Source: Leptolyngbyaceae cyanobacterium M33_DOE_097 (GTDB taxonomy: Bacteria > Cyanobacteriota > Cyanobacteriia > Leptolyngbyales > Leptolyngbyaceae). From it: a stretch of DNA of 64,000 nucleotides. The notes beneath the pieces are model-generated. The model made no database searches, was not told the origin of the DNA, and saw only the letters and a program-made list of their open reading frames with translations. The translations under genes and the position numbers were made by a program. Location of the stretch: positions 41,600-105,599 of the forward strand of contig DVDV01000232.1 in NCBI GenBank assembly GCA_015296075.1, given 5' to 3'. Positions 55,174 through 64,000 of this stretch are shown piece after piece. Each line of letters opens with the position of its first letter. Position 1 is the stretch's first letter.

Positions 55174-56400
55174 ATGTCTGTGGAAACTATGAGCCAAGCA
55201 TTGCAGACCGAAACCGCTACCCCGCAAGACTTACTGCACCAGGGTTTAGCTTTAAGTCAAGAGGGTGATCATTCGGCTGCGATCGCCCTGTTTGAGAAAC
55301 TCCTGGAGCAAGAGCCTGATAATGCCATTGCCTGGAATGAAAAAGGCAATGTTTTGGTAGATGCAGGTGATTTTGCAGGGGCGATCGCGAGTTTTGAACA
55401 AGCGGTTGCCGCTCAACCAGAGGAGCCTTTGTATCACTACAGCCTGGGTTGGGCTAGATCCTGCGTGGGTGAGTTTGAAGCCGCGATCGCCAGCTTTGAG
55501 CAGGTCTTAGCTCTGCAATCCGACTTTCCCAATGTCCACTACAGTCTGGGTTTAAGTTACTACGCCACCCAAAAATATGAAGCCGCGATCGGTGCTTTCA
55601 CTCACGCGTTAGAGGCCCATCCCGGCATTGCGGATATCTGGTACAGCCAGGGACTCGCCCTGCAAGCATCCAAGCGCTATGAGGGGGCGGTCAAGCACTT
55701 TACACGAGCGATCGAACTCAATTCTGAATTTCAACCCGCCTTTAACTGTCGGGGTCTATGCTTAATGGCGTTGGGTGACTTCAACGCTGCGATTAACAGC
55801 TTTGACAAAGCGTTAGGGCTAAATCCAGAGGACGCAGAAGCCTGGTTTCAGTGGGCACAGTGCAAAAAACGATTAGATTTGCCAAACGATGCTCTACTCG
55901 GTTATGAGAAAGCATTAGGAATTAACCCCAACTATCTCGAAGCGGCCTACGGACGAGGTTGGGCACTCCTTAAACTTGCAGACTGGGCTGGCGCGATCGC
56001 TAGCTTTGACAAAGTGGTTGAGCTAGACCCAAATCACTTTGAAGCCTGGTTTAGCCGGGGAGTAGCCTGCAAAAACCAGAAGCAATTTGAGGCAGCCATC
56101 GAAAGTTATGACCAGGCGATCGCCCTACGACCCGATGATCATCGGGCCTGGGCCAATCGCAGCAGTGCGCTGATCAGCCTGAAGCGATTTGAAGAGGCGC
56201 TTGCCAGTTGCGACAAGGTGTTAGAACTCAAGCCCGATGACCTAAACGCGTTGAATAATCGGGGTAACGCCTTGTTTCACCTCAACCACCTGGAAGACGC
56301 GATCGCCTGCTTTGAAAAAATTCTCGAAATTAATCCCAGCGACGCAAAAGCCAAGCAAAATCGGAGTGTCATCGTTAAACGACTTCAGGCATCTATTTAA
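55174..56400 (+). CDS. Tetratricopeptide-repeat protein (11 TPR units)
   Basis: The 408 residues consist of a short leader and eleven consecutive 34-residue TPR units from about residue 20 to 400. The consensus A-G-Y/F-A-P pattern is kept in units such as AIAWNEKGNVLVDAGDF and HFEAWFSRGVACKNQKQF. No signal peptide or catalytic domain is visible. It is a protein-binding scaffold; the partner is unknown. Repeats are diverged at DNA level, so the array is old. Confidence 0.88.
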   Translation: MSVETMSQALQTETATPQDLLHQGLALSQEGDHSAAIALFEKLLEQEPDNAIAWNEKGNVLVDAGDFAGAIASFEQAVAAQPEEPLYHYSLGWARSCVGEFEAAIASFEQVLALQSDFPNVHYSLGLSYYATQKYEAAIGAFTHALEAHPGIADIWYSQGLALQASKRYEGAVKHFTRAIELNSEFQPAFNCRGLCLMALGDFNAAINSFDKALGLNPEDAEAWFQWAQCKKRLDLPNDALLGYEKALGINPNYLEAAYGRGWALLKLADWAGAIASFDKVVELDPNHFEAWFSRGVACKNQKQFEAAIESYDQAIALRPDDHRAWANRSSALISLKRFEEALASCDKVLELKPDDLNALNNRGNALFHLNHLEDAIACFEKILEINPSDAKAKQNRSVIVKRLQASI

Positions 56401-56621
56401 ATTGAGATAAATGGGGCAGCAGCACACGTTAAATCATCTCAATCGGCTGCACTCCAGCCTTACCGAACCACGACCAAATCCAGAAAAGCCGCTGGTGCGC
56501 CGGATCGAAGCTCGGAAAACCGAACCTTCACATTCTCCCAAACACGCCGCACTAGCGAGATAGAATAAAGTGCAGCAAAATGTAACACAAGCGATCGCAG
56601 CTTACGGGAGAACACACTGGC

Positions 56622-59243
56622 ATGGGAAGAGTTGTCGGCATTGACTTAGGGACAACAAACTCGGTTGTTGCTGTAATGGAGGGCGGCAAGCCGGTTGTCA
56701 TTGCGAATGCCGAAGGGACTCGCACGACTCCATCGGTTGTGGGCTTCAGCAAAGATGGCGAACGCTTGGTGGGGCAACTGGCTCGACGGCAAGCCGTTCT
56801 CGACCCGCAAAACACCTTCTACGGGGTCAAGCGTTACATTGGGCGGCAGTATGCTGAGCTATCCAATGACTCTAAGCGCGTCCCCTACACGATTCGGCGT
56901 GATGAAGTCGGCAATATCAAGCTCAAGTGCCCTCGCCTCCAACGCGATTTCGCTCCAGAAGAGATAGCGGCGATCGTCCTACGCAAGCTTGCCGATGAAG
57001 CCGGGAAATATTTAGGTGAACCCGTGACGGGTGCGGTAATTACGGTACCTGCCTACTTCAACGACTCGCAACGGCAGGCTACTCGCGATGCAGGTCGCAT
57101 TGCTGGCTTAGAAGTTAAACGCATTTTAAATGAGCCAACCGCCGCTTCTCTTGCCTATGGCCTCGATCGCCGCAGTAACCAAACGATTTTGGTGTTTGAC
57201 CTGGGTGGCGGCACCTTTGACGTGTCGGTGCTAGAGATTGGTGATGGTGTATTTGAGGTGAAGTCTACATCAGGGGATACCCAACTGGGCGGCACTGATT
57301 TTGATAGACGCATTGTTGATTGGCTAGCAGAGCAGTTTTTAGAGCAAGAAGGGGTTGATTTGCGGCGCGATCGCCAAGCCCTGCAACGCATTACCGAAGC
57401 AGCTGAAAAAGCCAAGATTGAGCTGTCGGGTGTTAACGTGACTGAGATCAATCTGCCCTTTATTACCGCCACTGATGAAGGTCCCAAGCACTTAGAAACG
57501 CGCCTGACTCGCTCAAAGTTTGAAGAACTTTCTAGCGACCTCTTGAGCCGCCTGCGGGGACCGATTAAACAAGCGCTGCGCGATGCGGGCATGGATTCGC
57601 GTGACATCGATGAAGTGGTGCTGGTAGGTGGTTCGAGTCGCATCCCGGCGGTACAAGAACTTGTACGGAGCTATATTGACCGTGAACCCAACCAAAACGT
57701 CAATCCCGATGAGGTTGTCGCCGTTGGCGCAGCCATTCAGGCTGGCATTTTGGATGGCGAAATCAAAGACATTCTGCTGCTGGATGTCACACCCATTTCA
57801 CTCGGCTTAGAGACGATTGGTGGGGTGATGAAGAAACTGCTTCCGCGCAACACCACGATTCCAGTCCGGCGTTCTGATATTTTCTCCACTGGCGAAGACA
57901 ACCAGACCATGGTGGAAGTCCACGTGCTGCAGGGCGAGCGCGAAATGGCGGCGGGTAATAAGTCGCTGGGTCGCTTTAAGCTGGCGGGCATTCCTCCAGC
58001 TCCGCGTGGCATTCCGCAGGTACAGGTGTCGTTTGACATTGATGCCAATGGCATTCTGCAAGTCACTGCGATGGATCGCACCACCGGACGCGAGCAGAGC
58101 ATCACCATTCAAGGGGCATCGACCCTGAGTGAAGATGAAGTGCAGCGCATGATTCGTGAGGCCGAAGAAAACGCCGAGGTTGATCGCCAGAAACGCGAAA
58201 AGGTGCAAAAGCGCAACGATGCCGAATCCTTGATCCTAAAAGCCGAACGGCAACTGCGCGAGGCCACACTCGACTATGGGATGGGGTTTGTCCGCTCGTA
58301 CCGCAACCGCATCGACCCCGCGATCGCCAGCCTTAAAGAAGCCCTCTCGCAAAATAATGAACGGGCGATCGATCGCGCCAAAGCCGATCTCGAAGATGCG
58401 GTGTATGACCTGACTCGCGAGATCTACCAACGCGTGCAAGAAGAAAAGGAAAAAGACAGCCTCTTAGGTGCGATCAAGAGCTTCTTTACCGACGAGGATG
58501 ACGATTACTATGACTACCGTGACGACTACTATGGCAATCGCTATGGTGGCGGTGGCTACGGTAGCAGTGGTTATGGCACAAGTGGCTATGGTGCGGGTGG
58601 CTATGACCTCGGCGTAGGTGGTTATGGCAGCGGCTCTGGTGGCACTCGTCGGGAGACTTATAGCGATCGCAGTAGTCAAAGCTCATCCTCCTACAACCGA
58701 GACAACTACAGCCGTGACAGCTACGATCGCGATTCCTACAGCAGTGGCTCAACTAACCGAGAACGGCGCGATTCTGACAGCAAGGATCCGTACAGCCGCG
58801 ATTCTTATAACCAATCACCGCGCCGTTCTGATAGCGATCGCAGCCGCTCTACTCAAGATGATTGGGGCAAGCCTTCATCGCGTTCTCAAGATGACTGGGG
58901 CACACCATCATCACGCTCACAAGATGATTGGAGCAACCCTCGCACGCGCGATACCGACCGGAACACCCCCAGTCGTCGCCGTAATGATGATTGGGGTGGT
59001 AGCGAAACACCCAGCTATGACAGCCGCAAGCGTCAACAACCTGGAGATGAGTGGGGTGCTACGAACCGTTATGGCGATCGCTATGACAGTGGTGCCTCCG
59101 GTGCATCTGAAGGTCTGAGAGGTGGGCGAAATCGTTACGATGATGACACCAGCGCCTCTCGCGATCGCCGGAGTGGTCGGCGCAAACCCGAAAAACCCGA
59201 TCTCTATCGCGATAATTGGGATGATGACGACGATTGGCTTTAA
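56622..59243 (+). CDS. dnaK3: DnaK-type Hsp70 chaperone (DnaK3-like) with long low-complexity tail
   Basis: Residues 1-620 form a full Hsp70: [11 protein letters not shown] at 5-15, [24 protein letters not shown], the [14 protein letters not shown] linker and substrate domain. From about 620 to the end (873) runs an unusual tail: DEDDDYYDY, then G/Y-rich repeats ([17 protein letters not shown]), then S/R/D-rich repeats with three SQDDWG-like units and the closing [10 protein letters not shown]. DnaK3 of cyanobacteria has a C-terminal extension linked to membrane association and is paired with a J-protein, as here. The tail is longer than I would expect. Confidence 0.88.
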   Translation: MGRVVGIDLGTTNSVVAVMEGGKPVVIANAEGTRTTPSVVGFSKDGERLVGQLARRQAVLDPQNTFYGVKRYIGRQYAELSNDSKRVPYTIRRDEVGNIKLKCPRLQRDFAPEEIAAIVLRKLADEAGKYLGEPVTGAVITVPAYFNDSQRQATRDAGRIAGLEVKRILNEPTAASLAYGLDRRSNQTILVFDLGGGTFDVSVLEIGDGVFEVKSTSGDTQLGGTDFDRRIVDWLAEQFLEQEGVDLRRDRQALQRITEAAEKAKIELSGVNVTEINLPFITATDEGPKHLETRLTRSKFEELSSDLLSRLRGPIKQALRDAGMDSRDIDEVVLVGGSSRIPAVQELVRSYIDREPNQNVNPDEVVAVGAAIQAGILDGEIKDILLLDVTPISLGLETIGGVMKKLLPRNTTIPVRRSDIFSTGEDNQTMVEVHVLQGEREMAAGNKSLGRFKLAGIPPAPRGIPQVQVSFDIDANGILQVTAMDRTTGREQSITIQGASTLSEDEVQRMIREAEENAEVDRQKREKVQKRNDAESLILKAERQLREATLDYGMGFVRSYRNRIDPAIASLKEALSQNNERAIDRAKADLEDAVYDLTREIYQRVQEEKEKDSLLGAIKSFFTDEDDDYYDYRDDYYGNRYGGGGYGSSGYGTSGYGAGGYDLGVGGYGSGSGGTRRETYSDRSSQSSSSYNRDNYSRDSYDRDSYSSGSTNRERRDSDSKDPYSRDSYNQSPRRSDSDRSRSTQDDWGKPSSRSQDDWGTPSSRSQDDWSNPRTRDTDRNTPSRRRNDDWGGSETPSYDSRKRQQPGDEWGATNRYGDRYDSGASGASEGLRGGRNRYDDDTSASRDRRSGRRKPEKPDLYRDNWDDDDDWL

Positions 59244-59325
59244 TCTGTGAATGGGTTTTCAGATCTCAATCTAGTTTTTGGCTTCACTGAAAACACGTGC
59301 CCGAATGCTTACAATCGCCTAACCT

Positions 59326-60279
59326 ATGCAAAACTTTCGCAACTTCTACGAAATTTTAGGAATCAATCGTGATGCAACGCCCGAACAAGTGAAGCAGGCG
59401 TTTCGTGGCTTGGCGCGAAAATACCATCCTGACCTGAACCCCGGTAATAAACAGGCAGAAGAAAAGTTTAAGGTGATCAACGAGGCCTACGAGGTTTTGT
59501 CTGACACCGCGAAACGGGCGCAATATGACCAGTTTGGGCGGTTTTGGCAACAACGGGGCTTCCAAGGCAATGCGAAACCTTGGGGCAACGGACGCAACGG
59601 CGATCGCTTCATGAATGACGTAGATTTCGCCAACTTTAACGACTTCAACAGCTTTGTCGATCAACTGCTAAATCGCCGCACTGTCGGCACAACGGCCCCT
59701 TCAGCACCTCGCGACAACTTTCGTCCGGGAGCCAGTCGCACCTCCTACACCGTACCGCGTGCTGCTTCCAAAAATGTTGAAGCGCGGCTGGCCGTGCCGC
59801 TTGAGAAGGCTTACACCGGAGGGCGTGAGCGGATTCGCTTAGAGGATGGGCGATCGCTCGAAGTCAACATGCCACCTGCGATGGTAGATGGACAAAAAAT
59901 TCGCCTCAAAGGTCAGGGGCTAAACGGTGGCGATCTGTTGCTCAAAATTGATATCGCCCCCCATGCTTTTTATCGGCTAGAAGGCTCTGACATTGTCTGT
60001 TTAGTGCCAATCACTCCCAGCGAAGCCGTACTGGGTGGGCCAGTTGAGGTGCCAACCCTGGATGGGTTAGTGAAGATGAATATCCCCCCCGGTGTGCGGG
60101 CAGGGCAACGGCTTCGTTTAGCTGGCAAGGGATACCCAATCTCAGAGGGCGATCGCGGCGACCAAATTGTCGAAGTTCAAATTGCCATTCCGCGCGAGCT
60201 AACGTCAGAAGAAAAAGATCTCTATGACCAACTGCGTCAGATTGAGACGTTTAAGCCCCGTGCCAGCCTGCCAGTTTAG
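59326..60279 (+). CDS. dnaJ: DnaJ-type co-chaperone (Hsp40), DnaK3 partner
   Basis: A type II J-protein of 317 residues. The J-domain (4-70) contains the HPD motif in KYHPDLNPGN. A G/F/N-rich linker (70-120) and two C-terminal beta domains (about 150-310) with EARLAVPLEKAYTGG follow; there is no cysteine zinc finger. It lies 82 bases after dnaK and was probably cotranscribed, so it should stimulate that Hsp70. Confidence 0.92.
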   Translation: MQNFRNFYEILGINRDATPEQVKQAFRGLARKYHPDLNPGNKQAEEKFKVINEAYEVLSDTAKRAQYDQFGRFWQQRGFQGNAKPWGNGRNGDRFMNDVDFANFNDFNSFVDQLLNRRTVGTTAPSAPRDNFRPGASRTSYTVPRAASKNVEARLAVPLEKAYTGGRERIRLEDGRSLEVNMPPAMVDGQKIRLKGQGLNGGDLLLKIDIAPHAFYRLEGSDIVCLVPITPSEAVLGGPVEVPTLDGLVKMNIPPGVRAGQRLRLAGKGYPISEGDRGDQIVEVQIAIPRELTSEEKDLYDQLRQIETFKPRASLPV

Positions 60280-60309
60280 GACTACGGATTAAATTAAGAT
60301 GCCTTTGAG

Positions 60310-60341
60310 TAGGGATTTGGCAATGCCAGATCCCTATTTTT
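60310..60341 (+). terminator. Rho-independent terminator after dnaK-dnaJ
   Basis: TAGGGATTTGG (60310-60320) pairs with CCAGATCCCTA (60326-60336), one wobble, followed by TTTTT. It lies 31 bases after the dnaJ stop. Confidence 0.75.
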
Positions 60342-60361
60342 CATCGCTCAACTTGTAACAC

Positions 60362-60461
60362 GGCGTTGCTGAGTGTAGATCTGATTTTTGGACAAGTATC
60401 CCTACGCAGGGGCGTTTTGCAAAACGCCCTTACGAAATTCATACACCTGATCAGTAACGCC
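60362..60461 (+). mobile_element. MITE-like interspersed repeat, copy B (intact ends)
   Basis: The 100-base element begins GGCGTTGCTGA and ends TCAGTAACGCC, which are inverted copies with one mismatch. A perfect 20-base palindrome, GGGCGTTTTGC followed by its complement (60410-60429), lies in its right half. It aligns with copy A near 35.5 kb on the opposite strand. TAACAC occurs on both sides (60356-60361 and 60464-60469) and may be a target duplication, but that could be chance. It encodes nothing. Confidence 0.78.
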
Positions 60462-60657
60462 CATAACACCACTAAAAACGTTGGTCTTACAGATAAACGT
60501 GAAACGACTCACCCCAAAATTTAGGAAAAATTTTCAAAGCTAGTCTTTCCATGTCGAAATGTTAAGCAAATTCAATACAAATGATAAGTTTCACTACGGT
60601 TAATTGATCAACTCAGTCTGGGTGCTGAATAGTGGTAGCTAAGGGGTAGTACCTAGC

Positions 60658-61134
60658 GTGCTGCCCGTAGGATTTGATACCACGCAAACGAATTCTGCTA
60701 TGTTGCCACTGTTCCCGCTTGCGCCCCGCTATCGTTTAGATGACGAGCTTCCCTGGTTAGAGGGGATTGATCCAAGCCGTCACTACTGGCTCAATGTGAA
60801 TGGTGATACTTCACTGTCAACTGCTATTCCAGGGCTGGCAACTTCAGAGTTTGCTGATTTTCGTGTCGCAATTTTGGCTTTCCGGGCCTTACAACCGGGG
60901 CAAGCGATGCAGATTCAACGAGTCGCGAGCGAATGCACTATTCATTGCATTAGCAATAATTGCTACGCGATCGCGACCACAATTAATGCGGCTGATGTGT
61001 GGCACCTGTTTGACAAAGAAACCCTCGAAAGCCTTTTGATGACCAGCCATCCCGATTGGCAATGCGCCCCTAAAGATGTTGAGTTAGGGCGGCGTCTCCT
61101 GGTGGCAAACTGGGAACGAGCGATCGCCGCATAG
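60658..61134 (+). CDS. Conserved hypothetical protein (about 158 aa)
   Basis: No named family is recognised. The protein has no signal peptide or membrane helix. It holds APRYRLDDELPWLEGIDPS near 22-40, then a mixed region with ALQPGQAMQIQRV and cysteine pairs ECTIHCISNNCYAIA near 92-106. The end is rich in helix (GRRLLVANWERAIAA). A GTG at 60658 gives the longest form; the ATG at 60700 (MLPLFPLAPRYRL) is an equally good start. It is alone between the MITE-like element and the convergent sixA gene. Confidence 0.6.
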   Translation: MLPVGFDTTQTNSAMLPLFPLAPRYRLDDELPWLEGIDPSRHYWLNVNGDTSLSTAIPGLATSEFADFRVAILAFRALQPGQAMQIQRVASECTIHCISNNCYAIATTINAADVWHLFDKETLESLLMTSHPDWQCAPKDVELGRRLLVANWERAIAA

Positions 61135-61194
61135 CCGACTTTCTCTCAGGCAAACGCAGCTCTTGTTCTCGGAATTCATGGCGTGTCAATCGCA

Positions 61195-61692
61195 TCACGA
61201 TTTAGCCAGCAAAAGTTTGGGGCCAGCTAGTAAAAAGAGACTGCTATGGGCGATCGGTGCTTCAGGATCCACCGCTAAGCCAATGACTCCCGCTTTCTTC
61301 AGCGTAATCACTCCCTGACTGTTACCCCAGAGCAACGTTTCGGCCCAGGTGCTTAAGCTGGGTTCATGACCGACTAACGCTAACGTGGAGGCATCGGCTT
61401 GTTTCCAGGATGAAAGCCATGCCACCCAATCCGCGATCGCTCCATCTGGCGCGAGATAGTCGGCCAGCTCTAAATGATCGCTCAGACCAACATCTAGCAA
61501 AATTTCTGCCGTTTGGTGTGCCCGCACTAAAGGACTTGTGAGAATTAAATCAAACCGGAGCGCTAACTCCTTCAAGCGTTTGGCAACCAAACGTGTCTTT
61601 TTTTTGCCTTCTTCCGTAAGTGGACGTTCGCGATCATCGGGGTAGGAACCCGACTCGCCCGCTAACCCATGTCGAATCAAATAAACATCCAT
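61195..61692 (-). CDS. sixA: Phosphohistidine phosphatase SixA
   Basis: A histidine-phosphatase-superfamily protein of 165 residues with the catalytic RHG motif in YLIRHGLAGE near 4-13, LTSPLVRAHQTAEIL near 51-65, and the second histidine in LALVGHEPSLS near 103. SixA removes phosphate from histidine in His-Asp relay or PTS-type proteins. The length and lack of extra domains fit. Transcribed alone, convergent with the gene before it. Confidence 0.92.
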   Translation of the reverse strand: MDVYLIRHGLAGESGSYPDDRERPLTEEGKKKTRLVAKRLKELALRFDLILTSPLVRAHQTAEILLDVGLSDHLELADYLAPDGAIADWVAWLSSWKQADASTLALVGHEPSLSTWAETLLWGNSQGVITLKKAGVIGLAVDPEAPIAHSSLFLLAGPKLLLAKS

Positions 61693-61790
61693 TGTTTCAA
61701 GCGTCTTTTCGAACCTAACAACTCAGGATAACGCGTCAAACTTCTGGCGACGAATGAGGTTTCGAAAAAGGCGTTTGTTGGCTCAACAAA

Positions 61791-61819
61791 AACCCCGGAC
61801 TCCCTTAAAATCCGGGGTT
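61791..61819 (-). terminator. Rho-independent terminator of the PA14 exoprotein gene
   Basis: AACCCCGGA (61791-61799) pairs perfectly with TCCGGGGTT (61811-61819). On the minus strand TTTTTG follows. It lies 33 bases after the stop of the large gene. Confidence 0.8.
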
Positions 61820-61851
61820 CTCAGTTAGCGATCGCAACCGTTATGGAACCG

Positions 61852-63999
61852 TTATTGGTTGGTCGGGTTCTTGTCGATAAACTCCATCAACGCTTGAAAC
61901 TTCGGCGCGGTGCTAATGTCTTGGTCTTGATACTCTAGGGCACCCCACCACCCCCACTTGCTGGGAGCTGTGACGCTACTGAAGTTAACGAACAAGCCAC
62001 CACCATTACTCTTCCAGGTGTTGAGGTACTCCGTGTAAACGTCCTTCATCAGCGGACTGCGGTTTACCTCAGTGAAGAAGTTGGTCACAGCATCTTGCTT
62101 CGCCTGCGGGAAGTAAGCACTCACCAGGTGTTGCCCACCTTCGTAAGCAACCAGGTCTACCCCGTACTGCTGAGCCAGTTTTGACGAGTTAGAAATTTGC
62201 TGGGCTTTCCTCGTTCGCACGTCTTCAAGCAGGATGTCGATCGCCTGTTTTACCGTTAAGTTCAGCGTCCGGTCAACTTTGTTGACATCGTTCAAATCAC
62301 CCTGGAAGTAGGGAGCCGTTGACAGGTTATCCGTATTTTTGTAAGCATCCTTCCAGGTCAACACCTGTTCTTGCGTCCAGGTACTCGCTGACTGAGCCGC
62401 CAACACACGCTCTAACCGATCAGTTCCACCAAACACTTCTTCAAAGATTTTGAAGACCTCCACCGATCGCTGAGAGTAATAACGCATTGCCGCCTGGAAC
62501 GGGTCATTGCTCAGCTTTAACTGCAACCCTTTATCCTTTGCATACGTATGTTGAGCAAAGATGGTATTCCACACCTCATTGGAGTACTCAACATAAACCT
62601 TGAGGTTAGGATCCAGGCGATCGCGCACCATCGTGGCATACTTCCGCACAAAGTCGTCGCTGGCCTGATGCGGAATCGTTAACCACGGATCCGCTTTCAA
62701 CCGATTGGAGAGATCGATCATGTGCTCCAACGCCACCCCTTTCTTCGTGCCTTGTGAGAGGGAGTTTAGAGTGGTGCGATCGGACCATTCCTTAATATTG
62801 GAGTGGTTCGTTTCGCCCCAATCCATATAGCGAATCACCTTAAATTTTGAGAGACGATCCAAAAAGACTGGGTTGAACGGATCTTTTTGATAGGTGTTCT
62901 CCGCTCCGGGCATCACAATTCGCACATTGCGGATCGGGTTGTTGGGGTTCGTTTTCAAAATTTGGAACCACATCCCCCCGTTTGTGAAATCAACCTCCAT
63001 CCGACCAGGCTGTGACGACTTTGTACTCAAAAATTCCTTGCCACTCGATTTCACCCGAATTTCACCTTCCCCCTCATAGAAGACGGTGTACTTACCATCA
63101 GGGGCAAAATCTCCTGTCGTCAGCACGATCGCCTCTCCAAGTTGCCCCGGCTCTAGCGAAGCCGGATAACCATCTGGTCTCAACTTCAAGGCACTGGTTG
63201 TCCACTTGCCCCCTTCAATTCGCTGGGGGGTGAAACCGCTGTTCATCTTAAAGATGTCAACGAAAGGAAACTCGCGTGAGTAATAGTTAATCGATGTCAG
63301 GTTGTTACCTAACGGAGAGTTGGCGTTGGGAAAACTAGTTCCAGCCGCACCAACAACTACAGAAAACGTCTGAACATCGGTTAACGCGCCCCCCACACCC
63401 GTATTGCCATTATCGTTGACGCTTACCGTAATTTGGTCGCGCCCTTCAAAAGCTTGTTTAGGCTGGTAGACAACCCCCGCAGCATTTGCCAGGGTTGTGT
63501 TGATTTGTAGTAGCGTACCCACTAACACAACAGTTGCCGTGCCGTTATTGAGAATGCCTGACAAAGGAACCCCCCCGTTTACTCCGCCTTTTACATTGAG
63601 TGTGCCATCCGTCGCTTTGATCGTAACGGTTATGTTGCTGTTGCCAGCATCGGGGTCGCTCACTTTGATGCCGAGCAAGGGCAGGCCCGCTGTGTTCAAC
63701 GTAGACTGAGAACCGGGCACAACGACACTAGGTTTTTCGTTGTAATCAATTGGTGTGGGATTGACCACTCCACCTCCCGTGGGCGGCGGTGGCACTTCAC
63801 TCCCACCTGGAGACGGGAGTTCCCCGCTATTGTTCCCCGACTGAGAGAAGAGTTGGCTTTGGGGCACAATTTCTTTGACTTGGGTGGGGCTAGACCACAT
63901 CAACTGCGCTGTGGCATTCCCTGTGTTCTCAAAATACTCCAACCGGATGTCGTACTTCTTCCCAGCTTCCAGCGTAATCTTGCCCTGGTGTTCAGTTGT
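61852..63999 (-). CDS. PA14/Ig-like exoprotein with glycosidase-like domain (5' end beyond window)
   Basis: The frame is open to the right edge, so the N-terminus is missing; about 715 residues are visible. Order: end of a PA14 carbohydrate-binding domain (ITLEAGKKYDIRLEYFE, then ATAQLMWSSP), a P/G-rich linker, a cadherin/tandem-type Ig domain (LGIKVSDPDAGNSNITVTI to DQITVSVNDNGN), then a ~500-residue domain. The last domain has VYVEYSNEVWN (62596-62564) and VDLVAYEGGQHL (62164-62129), which look like the acid/base and nucleophile glutamates of a clan GH-A glycosidase. It probably degrades or binds a surface polysaccharide and is secreted. Confidence 0.78.
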   Translation of the reverse strand, partial: TTEHQGKITLEAGKKYDIRLEYFENTGNATAQLMWSSPTQVKEIVPQSQLFSQSGNNSGELPSPGGSEVPPPPTGGGVVNPTPIDYNEKPSVVVPGSQSTLNTAGLPLLGIKVSDPDAGNSNITVTIKATDGTLNVKGGVNGGVPLSGILNNGTATVVLVGTLLQINTTLANAAGVVYQPKQAFEGRDQITVSVNDNGNTGVGGALTDVQTFSVVVGAAGTSFPNANSPLGNNLTSINYYSREFPFVDIFKMNSGFTPQRIEGGKWTTSALKLRPDGYPASLEPGQLGEAIVLTTGDFAPDGKYTVFYEGEGEIRVKSSGKEFLSTKSSQPGRMEVDFTNGGMWFQILKTNPNNPIRNVRIVMPGAENTYQKDPFNPVFLDRLSKFKVIRYMDWGETNHSNIKEWSDRTTLNSLSQGTKKGVALEHMIDLSNRLKADPWLTIPHQASDDFVRKYATMVRDRLDPNLKVYVEYSNEVWNTIFAQHTYAKDKGLQLKLSNDPFQAAMRYYSQRSVEVFKIFEEVFGGTDRLERVLAAQSASTWTQEQVLTWKDAYKNTDNLSTAPYFQGDLNDVNKVDRTLNLTVKQAIDILLEDVRTRKAQQISNSSKLAQQYGVDLVAYEGGQHLVSAYFPQAKQDAVTNFFTEVNRSPLMKDVYTEYLNTWKSNGGGLFVNFSSVTAPSKWGWWGALEYQDQDISTAPKFQALMEFIDKNPTNQ

Positions 64000-64000
64000 G

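Noticed and set aside
1..64000. tRNA, rRNA or IS transposase genes
   Set aside because: Intergenic regions were read for T-loop signatures and all frames for transposase motifs; none was convincing.

Overview
The window is chromosomal DNA from a cyanobacterium. The evidence is the very frequent HIP1-type octamer (GCGATCGC and close variants) in and between genes, together with lineage-typical genes: a group 3 SigF-like sigma factor, a CrtD-type carotenoid desaturase, a DnaK3-type chaperone next to a J-protein, DUF4278 and DUF3285 proteins, a PatD-like protein, and an sds/murI/amiC cluster. Genes lie on both strands in short operons with many 200-900 base intergenic gaps. I saw no rRNA, tRNA, CRISPR array, transposase or prophage module. 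The exact genus cannot be told from this window; a Leptolyngbya-like organism would fit but is only a guess.

Layout. 0-5.5 kb: 3' part of trpE, an RRM RNA-binding protein, two small conserved proteins, threonine synthase and ureD. 5.5-13.1 kb: a DppB/NikB-type ABC permease just upstream of ureD, a 429-residue conserved unknown with a perfect CRP-type palindrome upstream, the (p)ppGpp synthetase/hydrolase, a PatD-like protein, and a fused double-ATPase of the same ABC transporter class. 13-22.5 kb: DUF4278 and a 49-residue ORF, an NlpC/P60 endopeptidase, a GT2 transferase, SigF-like, prfB with an intact programmed +1 frameshift, a GT4 transferase, DUF3285-ybeY, dgkA and trpG. 22.5-32.9 kb: the more accessory part, with an MBL-fold protein whose metal motif is lost, a PGM1-like ATP-grasp protein, an exported protein with RRVYSP repeats, a JmjC-type cupin oxygenase, a nucleotidyltransferase, a heptamer repeat block, and a protein combining an injection-system-cargo-like N-terminus with a complete M15 peptidase site. 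Two envelope proteins, an SH3-type secreted protein and CsbD follow.

33-50.6 kb: M13 peptidase, MscS channel, rsmH, an M16 peptidase-MliC-fructosamine kinase group, crtD, a hairpin-rich intergenic block, two multi-spanning GT39-like transferases, and sds-murI-amiC. 51.5-64 kb: a Lhr-like DEXH helicase with PdeM (parts of the ligase-associated repair cluster), an arsenosugar-type peroxidase-like protein overlapping pdeM, an 11-repeat TPR protein, dnaK3-dnaJ, an unknown, sixA, and a large PA14/glycosidase-like exoprotein running off the right edge.

Most of the window is core metabolism, translation, envelope and stress genes. The most unusual signals are the M15 cargo-like protein at 28.9 kb, two copies of a ~100 bp MITE-like element (35.5 and 60.4 kb, opposite orientation), the CRP-type site at 8.07 kb, an orphan terminator that may end a small RNA near 23.5 kb, and the RRVYSP repeat protein lying between an ATP-grasp ligase and a JmjC oxygenase.
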